Assembly: GCA_964408455.1 (NCBI GenBank)
Contig: CAYOZN010000011.1
Location: forward strand, 62,001 to 126,000
Direction of reading: 5' to 3'
Source: CAYOZN01 sp964408455
GTDB taxonomy: Bacteria; Planctomycetota; Phycisphaerae; UBA1845; UTPLA1
Length of the DNA stretch: 64,000 nt
The notes under the pieces were generated by a model, which had not been told where the DNA came from, searched no databases, and saw only the letters and a program-made list of their open reading frames with translations. This document shows positions 27,502-36,943 of the stretch, one piece after another (position 1 is the first letter of the stretch; each line of letters begins with the position of its first letter). Made by a program: the position numbers and the translations under genes.

Positions 27502-28661
27502 AACGGGTGCTCATCATCGCAGTGGCAATCGGAACGGCGTGCGTGGCCCCGGCCGCCCGCGCGGATAGCGCTTCAGCAGTCGCCCGGCACGTCGCCGAAG
27601 GCAATCGGCTGATGGAGTCCGGCGATTTCCCCGCCGCCCTGGATGCCTACGACAAGGCACGTGCGCTGGATGCCGACAGGCCCGAGATCAGCTACAACCG
27701 CGGCATCGCCCTTTACCGGCTGGGCCGGCTCGAACAGGCCGCCAGCGCCTTTCAGGATGCCATCGCCTCCGGCCGGCGCGAACTGGAAGCAAAATCGAAA
27801 TACAACCTCGGCCGGACAGCCCAGGCCCAGGCCCTCCAGCGCGATGACGTCGAGGCGACACTCAACGATCTGACCAGGGCAATCGGCTTCTACAAGGATG
27901 CCCTCCAGTTGGCGCCCGATGACGCCGCCGCCCGGCAGAACCTGGCCATGGCCGAGCGCCTTCAGGGCTGGCTCAAGAAGCGAATCGAGCTGATGAAGCA
28001 GCAGCAGGAGCCCGAACAGCAGCAGAGCCAGCCCTCCAGCAGCGACTCCTCCACCAGCCAGCCTGCCGATCAGCAGCAGCCGCCGCAGGATTCCCCGCCC
28101 TCGCCGTCATCGCAGCCCGATGATGCCGAACAGCAGCAAAGTGAATCGTCGCAGGATCAAAGCCAGTCCGGTCAACAGGGCGAGCAGGGCCAGTCCGGCG
28201 AGCAGCAGTCCGGTCAGGAATCGCAGCAGAATCAATCGCGCCCCGATACGAACGAGGGCGAACAGAACCGCGACGAGCCCGATGCAGAAGCCCTCCAGGA
28301 AGAACTCAAGGCCGACGAGCAGAACCAGGAAAATCGGCCGCAACCGAGTGAACCGACCGACCAGCGCGACAATAAGAACGATCGCAATAACCGTACCGAA
28401 GCAAAACCAGCGCCAACCCCGCAGACGTCACAACCTTCCAACACCGGCGACCAGAAATCCGAAAACGAAAACGCAGGACAGGAGTCGAATGCGAGCAGTC
28501 AACCTGCCGAAGACGGCTTGACGCAGGAGGAGCGCCTCTCGCGGGACAGGGCCATGCGTCTGCTTCAGGAGGCACGCGATGCCGAACGCAAGCGGCGCGA
28601 GGCCCTGCTCGAGGCCAGAATGAAGCGCATCCAGACGAAGGCGCCCGACAAGGACTGGTGA
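27498..28661 (+). CDS. batC: BatC-like TPR protein with Gln/Ser-rich tail
   Basis: 387 residues from ATG 27498, overlapping the batB stop. A signal peptide (KRVLIIAVAIGTACVAPAARA) is followed by TPR repeats (about residues 25-165; YNRGIALYRLGRLEQAASAF, YNLGRTAQAQAL). The rest, about 170-350, is very low complexity, rich in Gln, Ser, Glu, Asp and Asn, and ends in a basic helical segment. Such polar tails are common in BatC and probably unstructured. It is likely periplasmic, scaffolding the BatA/BatB complex. Confidence 0.85.
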   Translation: MKRVLIIAVAIGTACVAPAARADSASAVARHVAEGNRLMESGDFPAALDAYDKARALDADRPEISYNRGIALYRLGRLEQAASAFQDAIASGRRELEAKSKYNLGRTAQAQALQRDDVEATLNDLTRAIGFYKDALQLAPDDAAARQNLAMAERLQGWLKKRIELMKQQQEPEQQQSQPSSSDSSTSQPADQQQPPQDSPPSPSSQPDDAEQQQSESSQDQSQSGQQGEQGQSGEQQSGQESQQNQSRPDTNEGEQNRDEPDAEALQEELKADEQNQENRPQPSEPTDQRDNKNDRNNRTEAKPAPTPQTSQPSNTGDQKSENENAGQESNASSQPAEDGLTQEERLSRDRAMRLLQEARDAERKRREALLEARMKRIQTKAPDKDW

Positions 28662-28668
28662 CACGGCG

Positions 28669-30459
28669 ATGCCTACAAGATCGAACTATCTTCAAGCTGC
28701 CATTGCCGGCCTTGTGGCCGCGCTCGCGTCCGTCGCGAGTGCCCAGGACATGCATGCCAAGATCTCCAGCCTCGAATGCTATGAGGACGAGGCACTGATC
28801 GTGCACGTCGAGATCGAAAACCCCCGGCAGGCCAGCGCTCCCACGCCCGAAGCCACCGATGACTTCACCATCCGGCTGGTCCCCGGCATCGCCAATCCGG
28901 CGCACCAGTCCGTCACCACCTTCATCAACGGCCGCCATTCCGCCCGCGAGATGTACACTTATTACTTCGAACTGCTGCCGACCCGAACCGGGCAGCTGAC
29001 GGTGCCCGCCTTCACGCGCTTCGACAGTGGCAAGGCCCACTCGACGCGGCCGATCAACGTCACCGTGCGCCCCCGAACGGGTGCAAGGCTGGTGTTCGCC
29101 AAGGTGCTGGCGGAGCGCACATCCGTCTTCGTCGGCGAGCCGGTCCAGCTCAAGCTCGAAATCTGGGTCCGCAAGTTCAGCCAGCCACGGATCGGCACCC
29201 TGGACGCCAACAGCACCTGGGTCATGGGCATCAACGGCGCCTCACAGCTGGGCCTGTTCGCCCAGTTGGCCGCAAATCCCACCTTTCGTGAAGAAACCGT
29301 GACCGAAGCCGACAATTCGCGAAATGGCTACATCGTCTACACCCTTGAGACCACCGCCCGGCCCGAAAAACCGGGCGAAATGTCCTTCGACGACATCGTC
29401 ATTGCCTGGAACTATCCGGTCGAACTGGCCCGCGCCCTGCTTCGCCGCTACGAACATGTCCAGCAGCCGCGTAATCTCCGCATCTCACCGGAAGCGCCGC
29501 GGCTCACCGTCAAGGCGGTTCCCACAGAAAATCGCCCGCCCGATTACAACGGCGCCATCGGTCAATTCTCCATGCGTGCCGCCGCACGCCCGACGAGCGT
29601 GCCCGTCGGCGATCCCATCACCCTCACGCTCACGGTCAGCGGCGATGTGCCGCTCGATCAACTCAGCGCGCCGCGATTGTCTCAAGTGAAGTCGCTGATC
29701 AGCGACTTCAGCATCTCCGACGATTCGCTGGCGGGCGAAGTGCGCGGCGACCGCAAGCACTTCACCCTCACGATCCGCGCCCTGCGCGAGGACGTAAAGC
29801 AGATTCCGCCGATTCCGTTCAGCTACTTCAACCCGCGCAACGAAAAGTTCGAAACGGTCCACAGCCAGGCCATTCCGCTCGATGTTCTGCCGCCGAAGCG
29901 CGTCGCCCTGCTGCCGTTGCCGAACGACGTCCACGGTGAGGGCGAGCGGCGGACATTGTCGGAAACAACGGATGGACTGCTGGCCAATGTCGCCGATACG
30001 GACCAGCTCATGGCCGATCATCGCGGCGGATTCGGTGTTGCCTCCAAAGTCTTCCTCGGGGCCATGCCGTGCTTCTACCTGGTGGCTTGGCTGGTCACCC
30101 GGCGTCAGGACCGCCTGCGCGCCGATGGCGGACTCAGGCGCCGCGTGTTCGCATACAACCGTGCACGTCGTGCGCTGAAGACGTCCGGCGGTTCCGATGG
30201 TCTCGAGCGCGTCTATGCGGCGCTGACCGGCTACGTTGCCGACCGCTGCAACGTGCCGGCAGCCGGATTAACGCGACAGGATGCCGTGCGATTGCTCGAA
30301 GCCCGCGGCGTGCCGGCCGAGACGCGCACCCGGCTGGATCAGCTGCTTGAACAGATTGAGTACTCTCGCTATGCCGGAGGCACGCGCGTCGTCTCGTCGG
30401 ATGTTGAAGATTCCGCCATGGCGCTGCTCCGCGATCTCGAACAGGTGGATCTGCAATGA
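28669..30459 (+). CDS. batD: BatD-like membrane protein
   Basis: 596 residues. A signal peptide (ALASVASAQD cleavage region) precedes several beta-sandwich repeats (VGEPVQLKLEIWVRKFSQP, VGDPITLTLTVSGDVPLDQL, GEMSFDDIVIAWNYPVELA), then one membrane helix near residue 465 (FLGAMPCFYLVAWLVTRR) and a cytoplasmic helical tail. This order is diagnostic of BatD. It begins 7 bp after batC and overlaps batE by 4 bp. Confidence 0.9.
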   Translation: MPTRSNYLQAAIAGLVAALASVASAQDMHAKISSLECYEDEALIVHVEIENPRQASAPTPEATDDFTIRLVPGIANPAHQSVTTFINGRHSAREMYTYYFELLPTRTGQLTVPAFTRFDSGKAHSTRPINVTVRPRTGARLVFAKVLAERTSVFVGEPVQLKLEIWVRKFSQPRIGTLDANSTWVMGINGASQLGLFAQLAANPTFREETVTEADNSRNGYIVYTLETTARPEKPGEMSFDDIVIAWNYPVELARALLRRYEHVQQPRNLRISPEAPRLTVKAVPTENRPPDYNGAIGQFSMRAAARPTSVPVGDPITLTLTVSGDVPLDQLSAPRLSQVKSLISDFSISDDSLAGEVRGDRKHFTLTIRALREDVKQIPPIPFSYFNPRNEKFETVHSQAIPLDVLPPKRVALLPLPNDVHGEGERRTLSETTDGLLANVADTDQLMADHRGGFGVASKVFLGAMPCFYLVAWLVTRRQDRLRADGGLRRRVFAYNRARRALKTSGGSDGLERVYAALTGYVADRCNVPAAGLTRQDAVRLLEARGVPAETRTRLDQLLEQIEYSRYAGGTRVVSSDVEDSAMALLRDLEQVDLQ

Positions 30460-31298
30460 GACTCGCGATTTACCTCCGGTCACTCTTCATCGTCCCTGCC
30501 CTTTGCGCGGCATTCAGCGGCCTTGCTGCCGCTGCGTCGCCGGCCGGCGCCCCGGAAGCGCAGTTGCGCGCCGCCCTCGATGCCTTTGATCAGGCACTCG
30601 GCCAGGCCTCGACCAACTCCGACGAAGCGCGGCGGCTCTTCCGCGATGCCGCGGAGGGATTCGAGGCGGTCATTCAGCAGGGCGTGCACAACGGCTATCT
30701 CTACTACAATGCCGGCAACGCCCGCATGCGTCTCGGCGAACTGGGCCCCGCCATCGCCCACTATCGCCGTGCGGAGCGACTGCTCCCCGGCGACGAAAAC
30801 ATCCGTCGCAATCTCGCATTTGCCCGAAGCCGCTGCGAAGTGCAGGTCCCTTCCACCGTCACTGCCGCATTCATCGAGACCGTGCTCTTCTGGCACTTTG
30901 ATACCGCCACGCGTTCCCGCACCGCCGTTGCTCTCAGCGCTTATGCGGCATTGTGGGGCCTGCTCTTCTTCAGCCTGCTGCGCCGAAAACGCTCGCCGAC
31001 CATCCGCAGCTTCACCGGTGCCGCAGGCGTGATTGCACTCGCGACCATTTTGAGCGTCGCCTGGGACCAGAGTCGCCTCAGCGACCGTACCCACGGCGTC
31101 ACCATCGCCGACAACGTCGTCATGCGCAAGGGCAATGGCGACGGCTATCAGCCGCAACTGGACCGGCCGCTGCCGCAGGGCGTGGAGTTCCAGATTCAGG
31201 AGGAGCGGCCCGATGCGGCCGGCGCGACGTGGCTGCGCGTGAAACTCCGGGACGGAAAGGAAGGCTGGATCCCGGAATCCCGCGCCGAGATCATCTGA
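30456..31298 (+). CDS. batE: BatE-like TPR/SH3 membrane protein
   Basis: 280 residues. A signal peptide, TPR units (NGYLYYNAGNARMRLGELG, AIAHYRRAERLLPGDENIRR), two membrane helices (about 150-170 and 182-200) and a C-terminal SH3-like domain (NVVMRKGNGDGYQP, LRDGKEGWIPES). This is the usual BatE architecture, possibly binding peptidoglycan. It is the last gene of the MoxR-Bat operon. A T-run at 31387-31393 lies downstream, but the preceding stem is poor. Confidence 0.88.
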   Translation: MRLAIYLRSLFIVPALCAAFSGLAAAASPAGAPEAQLRAALDAFDQALGQASTNSDEARRLFRDAAEGFEAVIQQGVHNGYLYYNAGNARMRLGELGPAIAHYRRAERLLPGDENIRRNLAFARSRCEVQVPSTVTAAFIETVLFWHFDTATRSRTAVALSAYAALWGLLFFSLLRRKRSPTIRSFTGAAGVIALATILSVAWDQSRLSDRTHGVTIADNVVMRKGNGDGYQPQLDRPLPQGVEFQIQEERPDAAGATWLRVKLRDGKEGWIPESRAEII

Positions 31299-31453
31299 AG
31301 CGGCCACACGCCTGCCCGGTCCTCCCGTCGTAGCCTCCCGGTCGCTCGCTGACCTCATCCACGGTGGCCGGCGGGGCTCACGGTGGTTTTTTTGAGCAGC
31401 CGCGGATAGCATGCGAATGTCTTACGTGGCATTGTTTGAACGAGGGGAACGCA

Positions 31454-31969
31454 ATGACGGATCAGCCAAACGCATCGGCGACCCCGCCGCAGCCACCTTC
31501 GCAGAAAAAGTCCGGCGGCACTCTTTCCGGCTCACTGGGCGTCATCGTCTTCGTCGCACTGTTTTCGGCAGCCGGCTACCTCACCTGGAACGCCCTCAAC
31601 GTGGCCCCGCCCGCCGAGCCCGATCCGCCGCCCACGACGTATTTCTGCATTGAAACAAAGAAGCCGTTCGAGCACGTCGTCAAGCTGGGCGAGCACATAC
31701 CGGTTCATTCGCCCCATTCCAGGAAGAATACCGGCTATCCCACCGAGAGGTGCTACTGGACGAAGGATGGGAGGCAGAAGCCATTGCCGACGTACGTCGT
31801 GCTGAACGAATATCTCGGCAAGCCCGATGAACCCACCATCTGCCCGGATTGTGGCAGAGTCGTCACGCATGGATTCAAGCTACCGCCTGCCGGCACGCCG
31901 ATGGCCGACGAAAGCGGTGGGAGCGGGTCCCCGCCGACGACGGGCGAGGCTCCGTCCTCCGAGCCCTGA
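31454..31969 (+). CDS. Single-pass membrane protein with Cys motifs, unknown function
   Basis: 171 residues from ATG 31454, preceded by GAGGGGAA. A Pro/Ser-rich cytoplasmic start, one membrane helix (about residues 27-47, LGVIVFVALFSAAGYLTW), then an exported domain with an isolated Cys, a charged YPTERCYWTKDG stretch and CPDCG. The Cys residues suggest a small metal-binding fold. It follows the Bat operon by 155 bp. No family was recognised. Confidence 0.6.
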   Translation: MTDQPNASATPPQPPSQKKSGGTLSGSLGVIVFVALFSAAGYLTWNALNVAPPAEPDPPPTTYFCIETKKPFEHVVKLGEHIPVHSPHSRKNTGYPTERCYWTKDGRQKPLPTYVVLNEYLGKPDEPTICPDCGRVVTHGFKLPPAGTPMADESGGSGSPPTTGEAPSSEP

Positions 31970-32035
31970 CGCTGCGTCAATCCCGCGTGCGTGCGATTCA
32001 TTAGACCCCGCCAACGCGCAACATGTGATGTTGCA

Positions 32036-33037
32036 TCACGGGCAATCGCCGCCGGTTAACAGCAACTCAACGAACGCATCGGCGTCCGCCTCGTCGAGCA
32101 ACAGGTCTTCCGGCAGGGCCGCGTCGGCACAACTGCTGGCCTGCACGATTCCCAGGTACATGTCGACGAACGGCTGAATATCGGCGGCGTTGATGACATC
32201 ATCCTGGTTTGCATCGCCCTTGCAGACACAGGCAATCGAATCGACCGCCGGCCCGATCACCGGGGCGACCACTTCGTCGGGATCACCCGGTTTGAACAGC
32301 ACCAGCGAGGCTGCGCCGTCCGCCGGCGGCACGTCTGCGTTGAAGCGGAAGTTGTAAAGTGTGCCCCATCGCAGCGCATTGGCATTAACGTTTTCGGTGA
32401 ACTCCTGCGTCTCCCAGGTGACATAACCGCCCCCGACGGTAGCCGTCCAGTCGGTGCCGACGAAGGGTTCGTTGCTGTGATAATTCACGTCGTGGAATCC
32501 CAAGTTGCTGATGGTGGCGCCATCGGGAATCGGAACAAGAAACGCGCGGCCGCTGCGATCCGAATTCAGATTGTGTATCGCGAATTCATAGCGCCAGGTG
32601 CCGTCGCCGTTGTCTGTCGCGACCGAGCCGACCCAGAAGCGCCCATCGTTCTCAACATCGACCGGATGCAGCTGCACGCCGCTCTGGTTGAGGGGCCATG
32701 CCAGGAGGGCAGGCTCCTGCTGTACTGTGGGTGCAAGAAAGCTGACCGTTCCCGTGGAACTGAACGAAATCCTGCGATGCGACGCGTTATTGTGCTTGTT
32801 GCCAGCGGCGGCGTCGTCGGCAGAAACGTACTGCGCCTCCACGAAATACAGCGCGCCGGCATTGAGCGTCGGATTGACATCATCCGCGTGCACCTGCAAA
32901 CGGCATGTCGAGGCGTTGGTGGAAGTGGATTGAAGGATGATCGGATACGGAAACTCGCCGGTCGCTGCGTTTACCTCGGACTTGGGGCCCAGGTGCGCGC
33001 CCCGTGTTCCGTTCCGAAACGCCGTGTAAGGGTCGTT
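32036..33037 (-). pseudogene. 5'-truncated dockerin-containing secreted protein
   Basis: An open frame without a start runs from a TAG at 33038-33040 to the stop at 32036 (333 codons). Conserved sequence begins right at the TAG: NDPYTAFRNGTRGAHLGPKS, then VNAATGEFPYP, a pattern that as I recall is frequent in Planctomycetota secreted proteins. The C-terminus is a dockerin-like calcium repeat (KGDANQDDVINAADIQPFV) and a second half-repeat. No ATG, GTG or TTG lies between the TAG and residue 47, and the signal peptide and first domain are missing. In the next frame an ATG at 33057 with a good GAGGAG site reads only 28 codons. Truncation plus frameshift is the simplest reading; translation from the internal TTG at 32899 would lack export. 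Confidence 0.65.
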
Positions 33038-33377
33038 CTAGGCACGGACAAGTTCATGCACGCAATCTCCTCGTCAGGCAAAGTTGCTGCGTCCGAAGGG
33101 ACGCGCTGTCCCCCTTATCGACGATCAAATCGGGACGCGTGCGGTGAGCCCGCGCAAGCAATCACGATTCAGTGCGAGTGGAATCCTACCATCCCCATCA
33201 TCTTAGCCAGCCCAGAACGCCGGAGCGTCGCGAAAAGGCCACTGCCGTGATATCATCCGGGCATTGAGGGGACAAATCAAGAAAAATAGCGCGATTAGCG
33301 GCCCGTCCGACAATCCTGCGCTGCGGAAAAAGGCGCGACGTCGCCTGCCAGTGCTGCAACATCAACAGGAACACAAG
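33038..33377. other. Intergenic region between decayed dockerin gene and amidohydrolase gene
   Basis: 340 bp. The minus strand holds GAGGAG followed by an ATG (33057) that may be the original start of the decayed dockerin gene. The plus strand should hold the promoter of the amidohydrolase gene; TTGAGG at 33266 is a possible -35 but its partner is weak. Confidence 0.3.
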
Positions 33378-36300
33378 ATGAGCAATCGCTGCTTTGTACT
33401 TACCGCGACCATGCTGTGTGCGTGCGCACTGCATCCATCCGACTCTCTTGCGCAAAGTCGCTGCTGTGGTAATCACACATCGCGCGACACTGAATGGCCC
33501 ACCCGTGTCGGCGGTCCGACCACCACGGCGACTGCGCCCACATTCGATGAAGACTGCGACGAACCGGCGACACAACCCGGGGAATCCGACGCACCCAGGT
33601 GGGATGTCAACGATCCGCCCGGCCCCTGGACCGATGTCTCGATCGATACCGACGAAGGCACATGGATGAATGTCGACGTCAGCCACGATGGCTCACAGAT
33701 CGCGTTCGATCTCCTCGGCGACATTTATGTGATGCCTGTCGCCGGCGGCGAGGCAAAGTCGATTGTGCAAGGTATCGCCTGGGACATGCAGCCGCGCTTC
33801 AGCCCCGATGGCAGATTCATCGCCTTCACCAGCGATCGCGGCGGCGGCGACAACATCTGGATTGTCGATTCGACCGGCGGCGAACCCAGCCAGGTCTCGA
33901 AAGAGACGTTTCGCCTGCTCAACAGCCCCGCGTGGTCGCCGGATGGGGAGTTCATCGTCGCACGCAAGCACTTCACGTCGCGGCGCTCGCTCGGCGCCGG
34001 CGAAATGTGGCTCTTTCACCGATCCGGCGGCGACGGCCTTCAGATGACCGAAAAGCCCAACGAGCAGAAGGATGTCGGCGAACCGGCATTCTCCCCCTGC
34101 GGCCGCTATCTCTACTACAGCCAGGACGTCACGCCGGGCAACACGTTTGAATACAACAAGGACGTGAACGGCGAGATCTACGCCATCCAGCGACTTGACC
34201 GCCACACCGGCGAGACCGACCGCATCATCCGTGGCCCCGGCGGTGCCATACGACCGACACCGTCTCCCGATGGCAGGACGATCGCGTTCATCCGCCGCGT
34301 GCGCTACAGGACGACGCTGTTCCTGCACGACGTCGAATCCGGGCGGGAATGGCCGCTCTACGACGATCTCGAGCGCGACATGCAGGAGACGTGGGCGATC
34401 CACGGCGTCTACCCGGCGATCGCCTGGACGCCGGACAGCGCCGCCATCGTCTTCTGGGCGCGCGGCAAAATCCGGCGCATCGACATTGAGTCGAGCCAAG
34501 TCAGCGTAGTGCCCTTCCGCGTGCGCGACACGCGGCGCATCGCGCCGGCCCTCCGGCACCGTGTGGCCGTCGCCCCCGAGACGTTCGACGTCCGCCTGCT
34601 CCGCTGGGCCAGTGTCTCGCCGGCCGGCGATAGTGTCGTCTATTCGGCACTCGGCCGGCTCTATATTCGCGCCCTGCCGGATGGCGAGCCCCGGCGGCTG
34701 ACGGAGCAGGACACGCACTTCGAATACTATCCTTCCTTCTCCCGCGACGGCCGGCACGTCGTATATGTTTCGTGGGACGATGAAGCCCTCGGCGCCGTGC
34801 GAATCGTCTCCGCAGCCGGCGGCGAAGGTCGCGCCGTCACGCCGGCCCCCGGTCACTACGTGGAACCGGTCCTTTCCCCCGATGGTTCGACCATCGTCTA
34901 CCGCAAAGCCGGCGGCGGCTCGCTGACGTCGCCGATGTGGTCCGGCGATCAGGGCGTTTATCAAATCAGCATCGAGAGCGGCACGCCGACGCGGATCACC
35001 CGAAAAGGCCGGCGCCCGCAGTTTGGCACCGCTGGCGATCGTGTTTATCTGATTCACGCCTCGCAGGATGGCGAAAAGGACAAACACGAATTGTTCAGCA
35101 TCGACCTGGATGGAAGCGACGAACGCACCGAAGCCACCAGCGAGAATGCCGTCGAGTACGCAATTTCGCCGGATGGCCAATGGCTCGCATTCGTCGAACG
35201 ATTCAATGCGTATGTGACCGCCTTCCCGCGTACCGGAAAGCCCATCAGCGTCGGGCCGAAGATGACATCCGTACCGGTGAAGCGCGTCTCCCGGGATGCG
35301 GGCGAGTTCGTGCACTTTTCGGGAGACTCCGGAAAGCTGCACTGGACGCTTGGGCCGGAGTTGTACACGCGCGACCTGAAGGACGCCTTCGCCCATCTCG
35401 AAGGGGCGCCCGAGACGCTGCCGGAGCCGCCCGAATCCGGCGTGAACATCTCATTCAAGGCGCCTTACGAAAAGCCTCGCGGACGCCTCGCACTGATCAA
35501 TGCACGCCTGATCACCATGCGAGGCGACGAGATCATCGATCCGGGCACAATCGTCGTCGAGCAGAACCGCATCATCGCCCTGGGCCGGACCGACGACTTG
35601 AAAATTCCCGGTGGAACCGAAGTGGTGGACCTCGCGGGCTGCACCATCATCCCGGGCCTCGTCGACGTGCACGACCACGGCCCGCACGGCGCAAACGGAT
35701 TCATCCCGGAACAGAACTGGGCATTGCACGCCAAGCTGGCCTTCGGCGTGACGACGGTGCACGACCCGTCGCACGACACCAGGCTCATTTTCTCGTCGAG
35801 CGAGTTGGCCAAAGCCGGCGCGATCGTCGCCCCGCGCATCTTCTCGACCGGCACGATCCTCTATGGCGCCGCCGGCTCGTTCAAGGCCGAAGTCGATTCG
35901 CTCGAGGATGCCAAGTCGCACCTCCGCCGCATGCAGGCCGTCGGTGCATTCACGGTGAAGAGCTACAACCAACCGCGGCGCGATCAGCGGCAGCAGGTCA
36001 TCGCGGCGGCACGGGAAGTCGGCATGATGGTCGTGCCGGAGGGCGGTGCACTTCTTCAGCACAACCTCACGATGGTGGTCGACGGCCACACCGGCGTCGA
36101 GCACTGTGTGCCGGTCGAGCACGTGTACAACGACGTGACGTCGCTTTGGGCGGCTTCGCAGACGGGCTATACGCCGACGCTGACGGTCGCCTATGGCGGG
36201 CTCGGTGGCGAAAGCTACTGGTATCAGCATACCAACGTGTGGGAGGATGAGCACCTGGCCACCTTTTTGCCCGCTTTCGTGATCGATCCCGTCTCCCGAC

Positions 36301-36713
36301 GCCGCACGATGGCGCCGGACAATGAGTGGAACCACTTCAACGCCGCAGGCGTATGCAAGAAATTCACCGACGCCGGCAAAAAAGTGAATCTGGGAGCGCA
36401 CGGACAGCTCGCCGGCCTGGCACATCACTGGGAACTGTGGATGTTCGCCCAGGGCGGCATGACGCCGCTGGAGGTGATACGCGCCGGCACGCTGAACCCG
36501 GCGCACTATCTCGGTCTCGATGGCGACATCGGCTCGCTGGAGCCCGGAAAGCTCGCGGACCTGGTGGTGCTGACAAGGAACCCGCTCGACGATATTCGCA
36601 ACACCACGTCCATGCGCTATGTCATGCTGAACGGCCGGCTGTACGACGCGCGAACGCTGGCCGAGATTGCACCCACGCCGCGCAAGCGCGAGCCGTATTT
36701 CTTCCACAGATGA
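33378..36713 (+). CDS. Secreted TolB-propeller amidohydrolase
   Basis: 1111 residues from ATG 33378 (AGGA upstream; signal peptide FVLTATMLCACALHPSDSLA). Residues about 80-680 form WD40/TolB-like propeller blades (MPVAGGEAKSIV, FSPDGRFIAFTSDRGGGDNI, WSPDGEFIVARK). The C-terminal third is a metal-dependent amidohydrolase: CTIIPGLVDVHDHGPHG carries the HxH metal ligands, and NPAHYLGLDGDIGSLEPGKL is the family's closing motif. Fusions of this kind hydrolyse peptides or cyclic amides outside the cell; the substrate is unknown. Its last bases overlap the long inverted repeat that follows. Confidence 0.88.
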   Translation: MSNRCFVLTATMLCACALHPSDSLAQSRCCGNHTSRDTEWPTRVGGPTTTATAPTFDEDCDEPATQPGESDAPRWDVNDPPGPWTDVSIDTDEGTWMNVDVSHDGSQIAFDLLGDIYVMPVAGGEAKSIVQGIAWDMQPRFSPDGRFIAFTSDRGGGDNIWIVDSTGGEPSQVSKETFRLLNSPAWSPDGEFIVARKHFTSRRSLGAGEMWLFHRSGGDGLQMTEKPNEQKDVGEPAFSPCGRYLYYSQDVTPGNTFEYNKDVNGEIYAIQRLDRHTGETDRIIRGPGGAIRPTPSPDGRTIAFIRRVRYRTTLFLHDVESGREWPLYDDLERDMQETWAIHGVYPAIAWTPDSAAIVFWARGKIRRIDIESSQVSVVPFRVRDTRRIAPALRHRVAVAPETFDVRLLRWASVSPAGDSVVYSALGRLYIRALPDGEPRRLTEQDTHFEYYPSFSRDGRHVVYVSWDDEALGAVRIVSAAGGEGRAVTPAPGHYVEPVLSPDGSTIVYRKAGGGSLTSPMWSGDQGVYQISIESGTPTRITRKGRRPQFGTAGDRVYLIHASQDGEKDKHELFSIDLDGSDERTEATSENAVEYAISPDGQWLAFVERFNAYVTAFPRTGKPISVGPKMTSVPVKRVSRDAGEFVHFSGDSGKLHWTLGPELYTRDLKDAFAHLEGAPETLPEPPESGVNISFKAPYEKPRGRLALINARLITMRGDEIIDPGTIVVEQNRIIALGRTDDLKIPGGTEVVDLAGCTIIPGLVDVHDHGPHGANGFIPEQNWALHAKLAFGVTTVHDPSHDTRLIFSSSELAKAGAIVAPRIFSTGTILYGAAGSFKAEVDSLEDAKSHLRRMQAVGAFTVKSYNQPRRDQRQQVIAAAREVGMMVVPEGGALLQHNLTMVVDGHTGVEHCVPVEHVYNDVTSLWAASQTGYTPTLTVAYGGLGGESYWYQHTNVWEDEHLATFLPAFVIDPVSRRRTMAPDNEWNHFNAAGVCKKFTDAGKKVNLGAHGQLAGLAHHWELWMFAQGGMTPLEVIRAGTLNPAHYLGLDGDIGSLEPGKLADLVVLTRNPLDDIRNTTSMRYVMLNGRLYDARTLAEIAPTPRKREPYFFHR

Positions 36714-36928
36714 CACGATTTCTCATCCGCAGATTACGCAGATTTGCGCAGATTAGGCTTCGAATTGCGATTATTCTTGAAGAGCCACCGTAGCCTGTCC
36801 AATACCAACATCCAGGAGCGTTGTTCAAGCTTGTTACCTCGGAGCGTACCCATCCTTCGCATCACACCAAATCAAAATCTGCGCTAATCTGCGTAATCTG
36901 CGGATTCCGTATCTGCGTCCATCGTGTC
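36712..36928. repeat. Long imperfect inverted repeat with CGCAGATTA units
   Basis: Left arm: GACACGAT (36712-36719) then 36726-36755, built from CGCAGATT units. Right arm: 36876-36904, the reverse complement of the left with one mismatch in 29 bases, then ATCGTGTC (36921-36928). The arms are about 120 bp apart, and another CAATCTGCGGATA unit follows at 36928-36940. It lies between two convergent genes and its left end includes the amidohydrolase stop. It resembles dispersed palindromic or MITE-like repeats; it could also end transcription from both sides. Confidence 0.75.
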
Positions 36929-36943
36929 AATCTGCGGATAAAC

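Noticed and set aside
31299..31393. Terminator after the Bat operon
   Set aside because: There is a seven-T run, but no stable stem directly precedes it.
33038..33040. TAG in the dockerin remnant as a recoded (pyrrolysine) codon
   Set aside because: No start codon or signal peptide lies upstream in that frame, so truncation explains it better.
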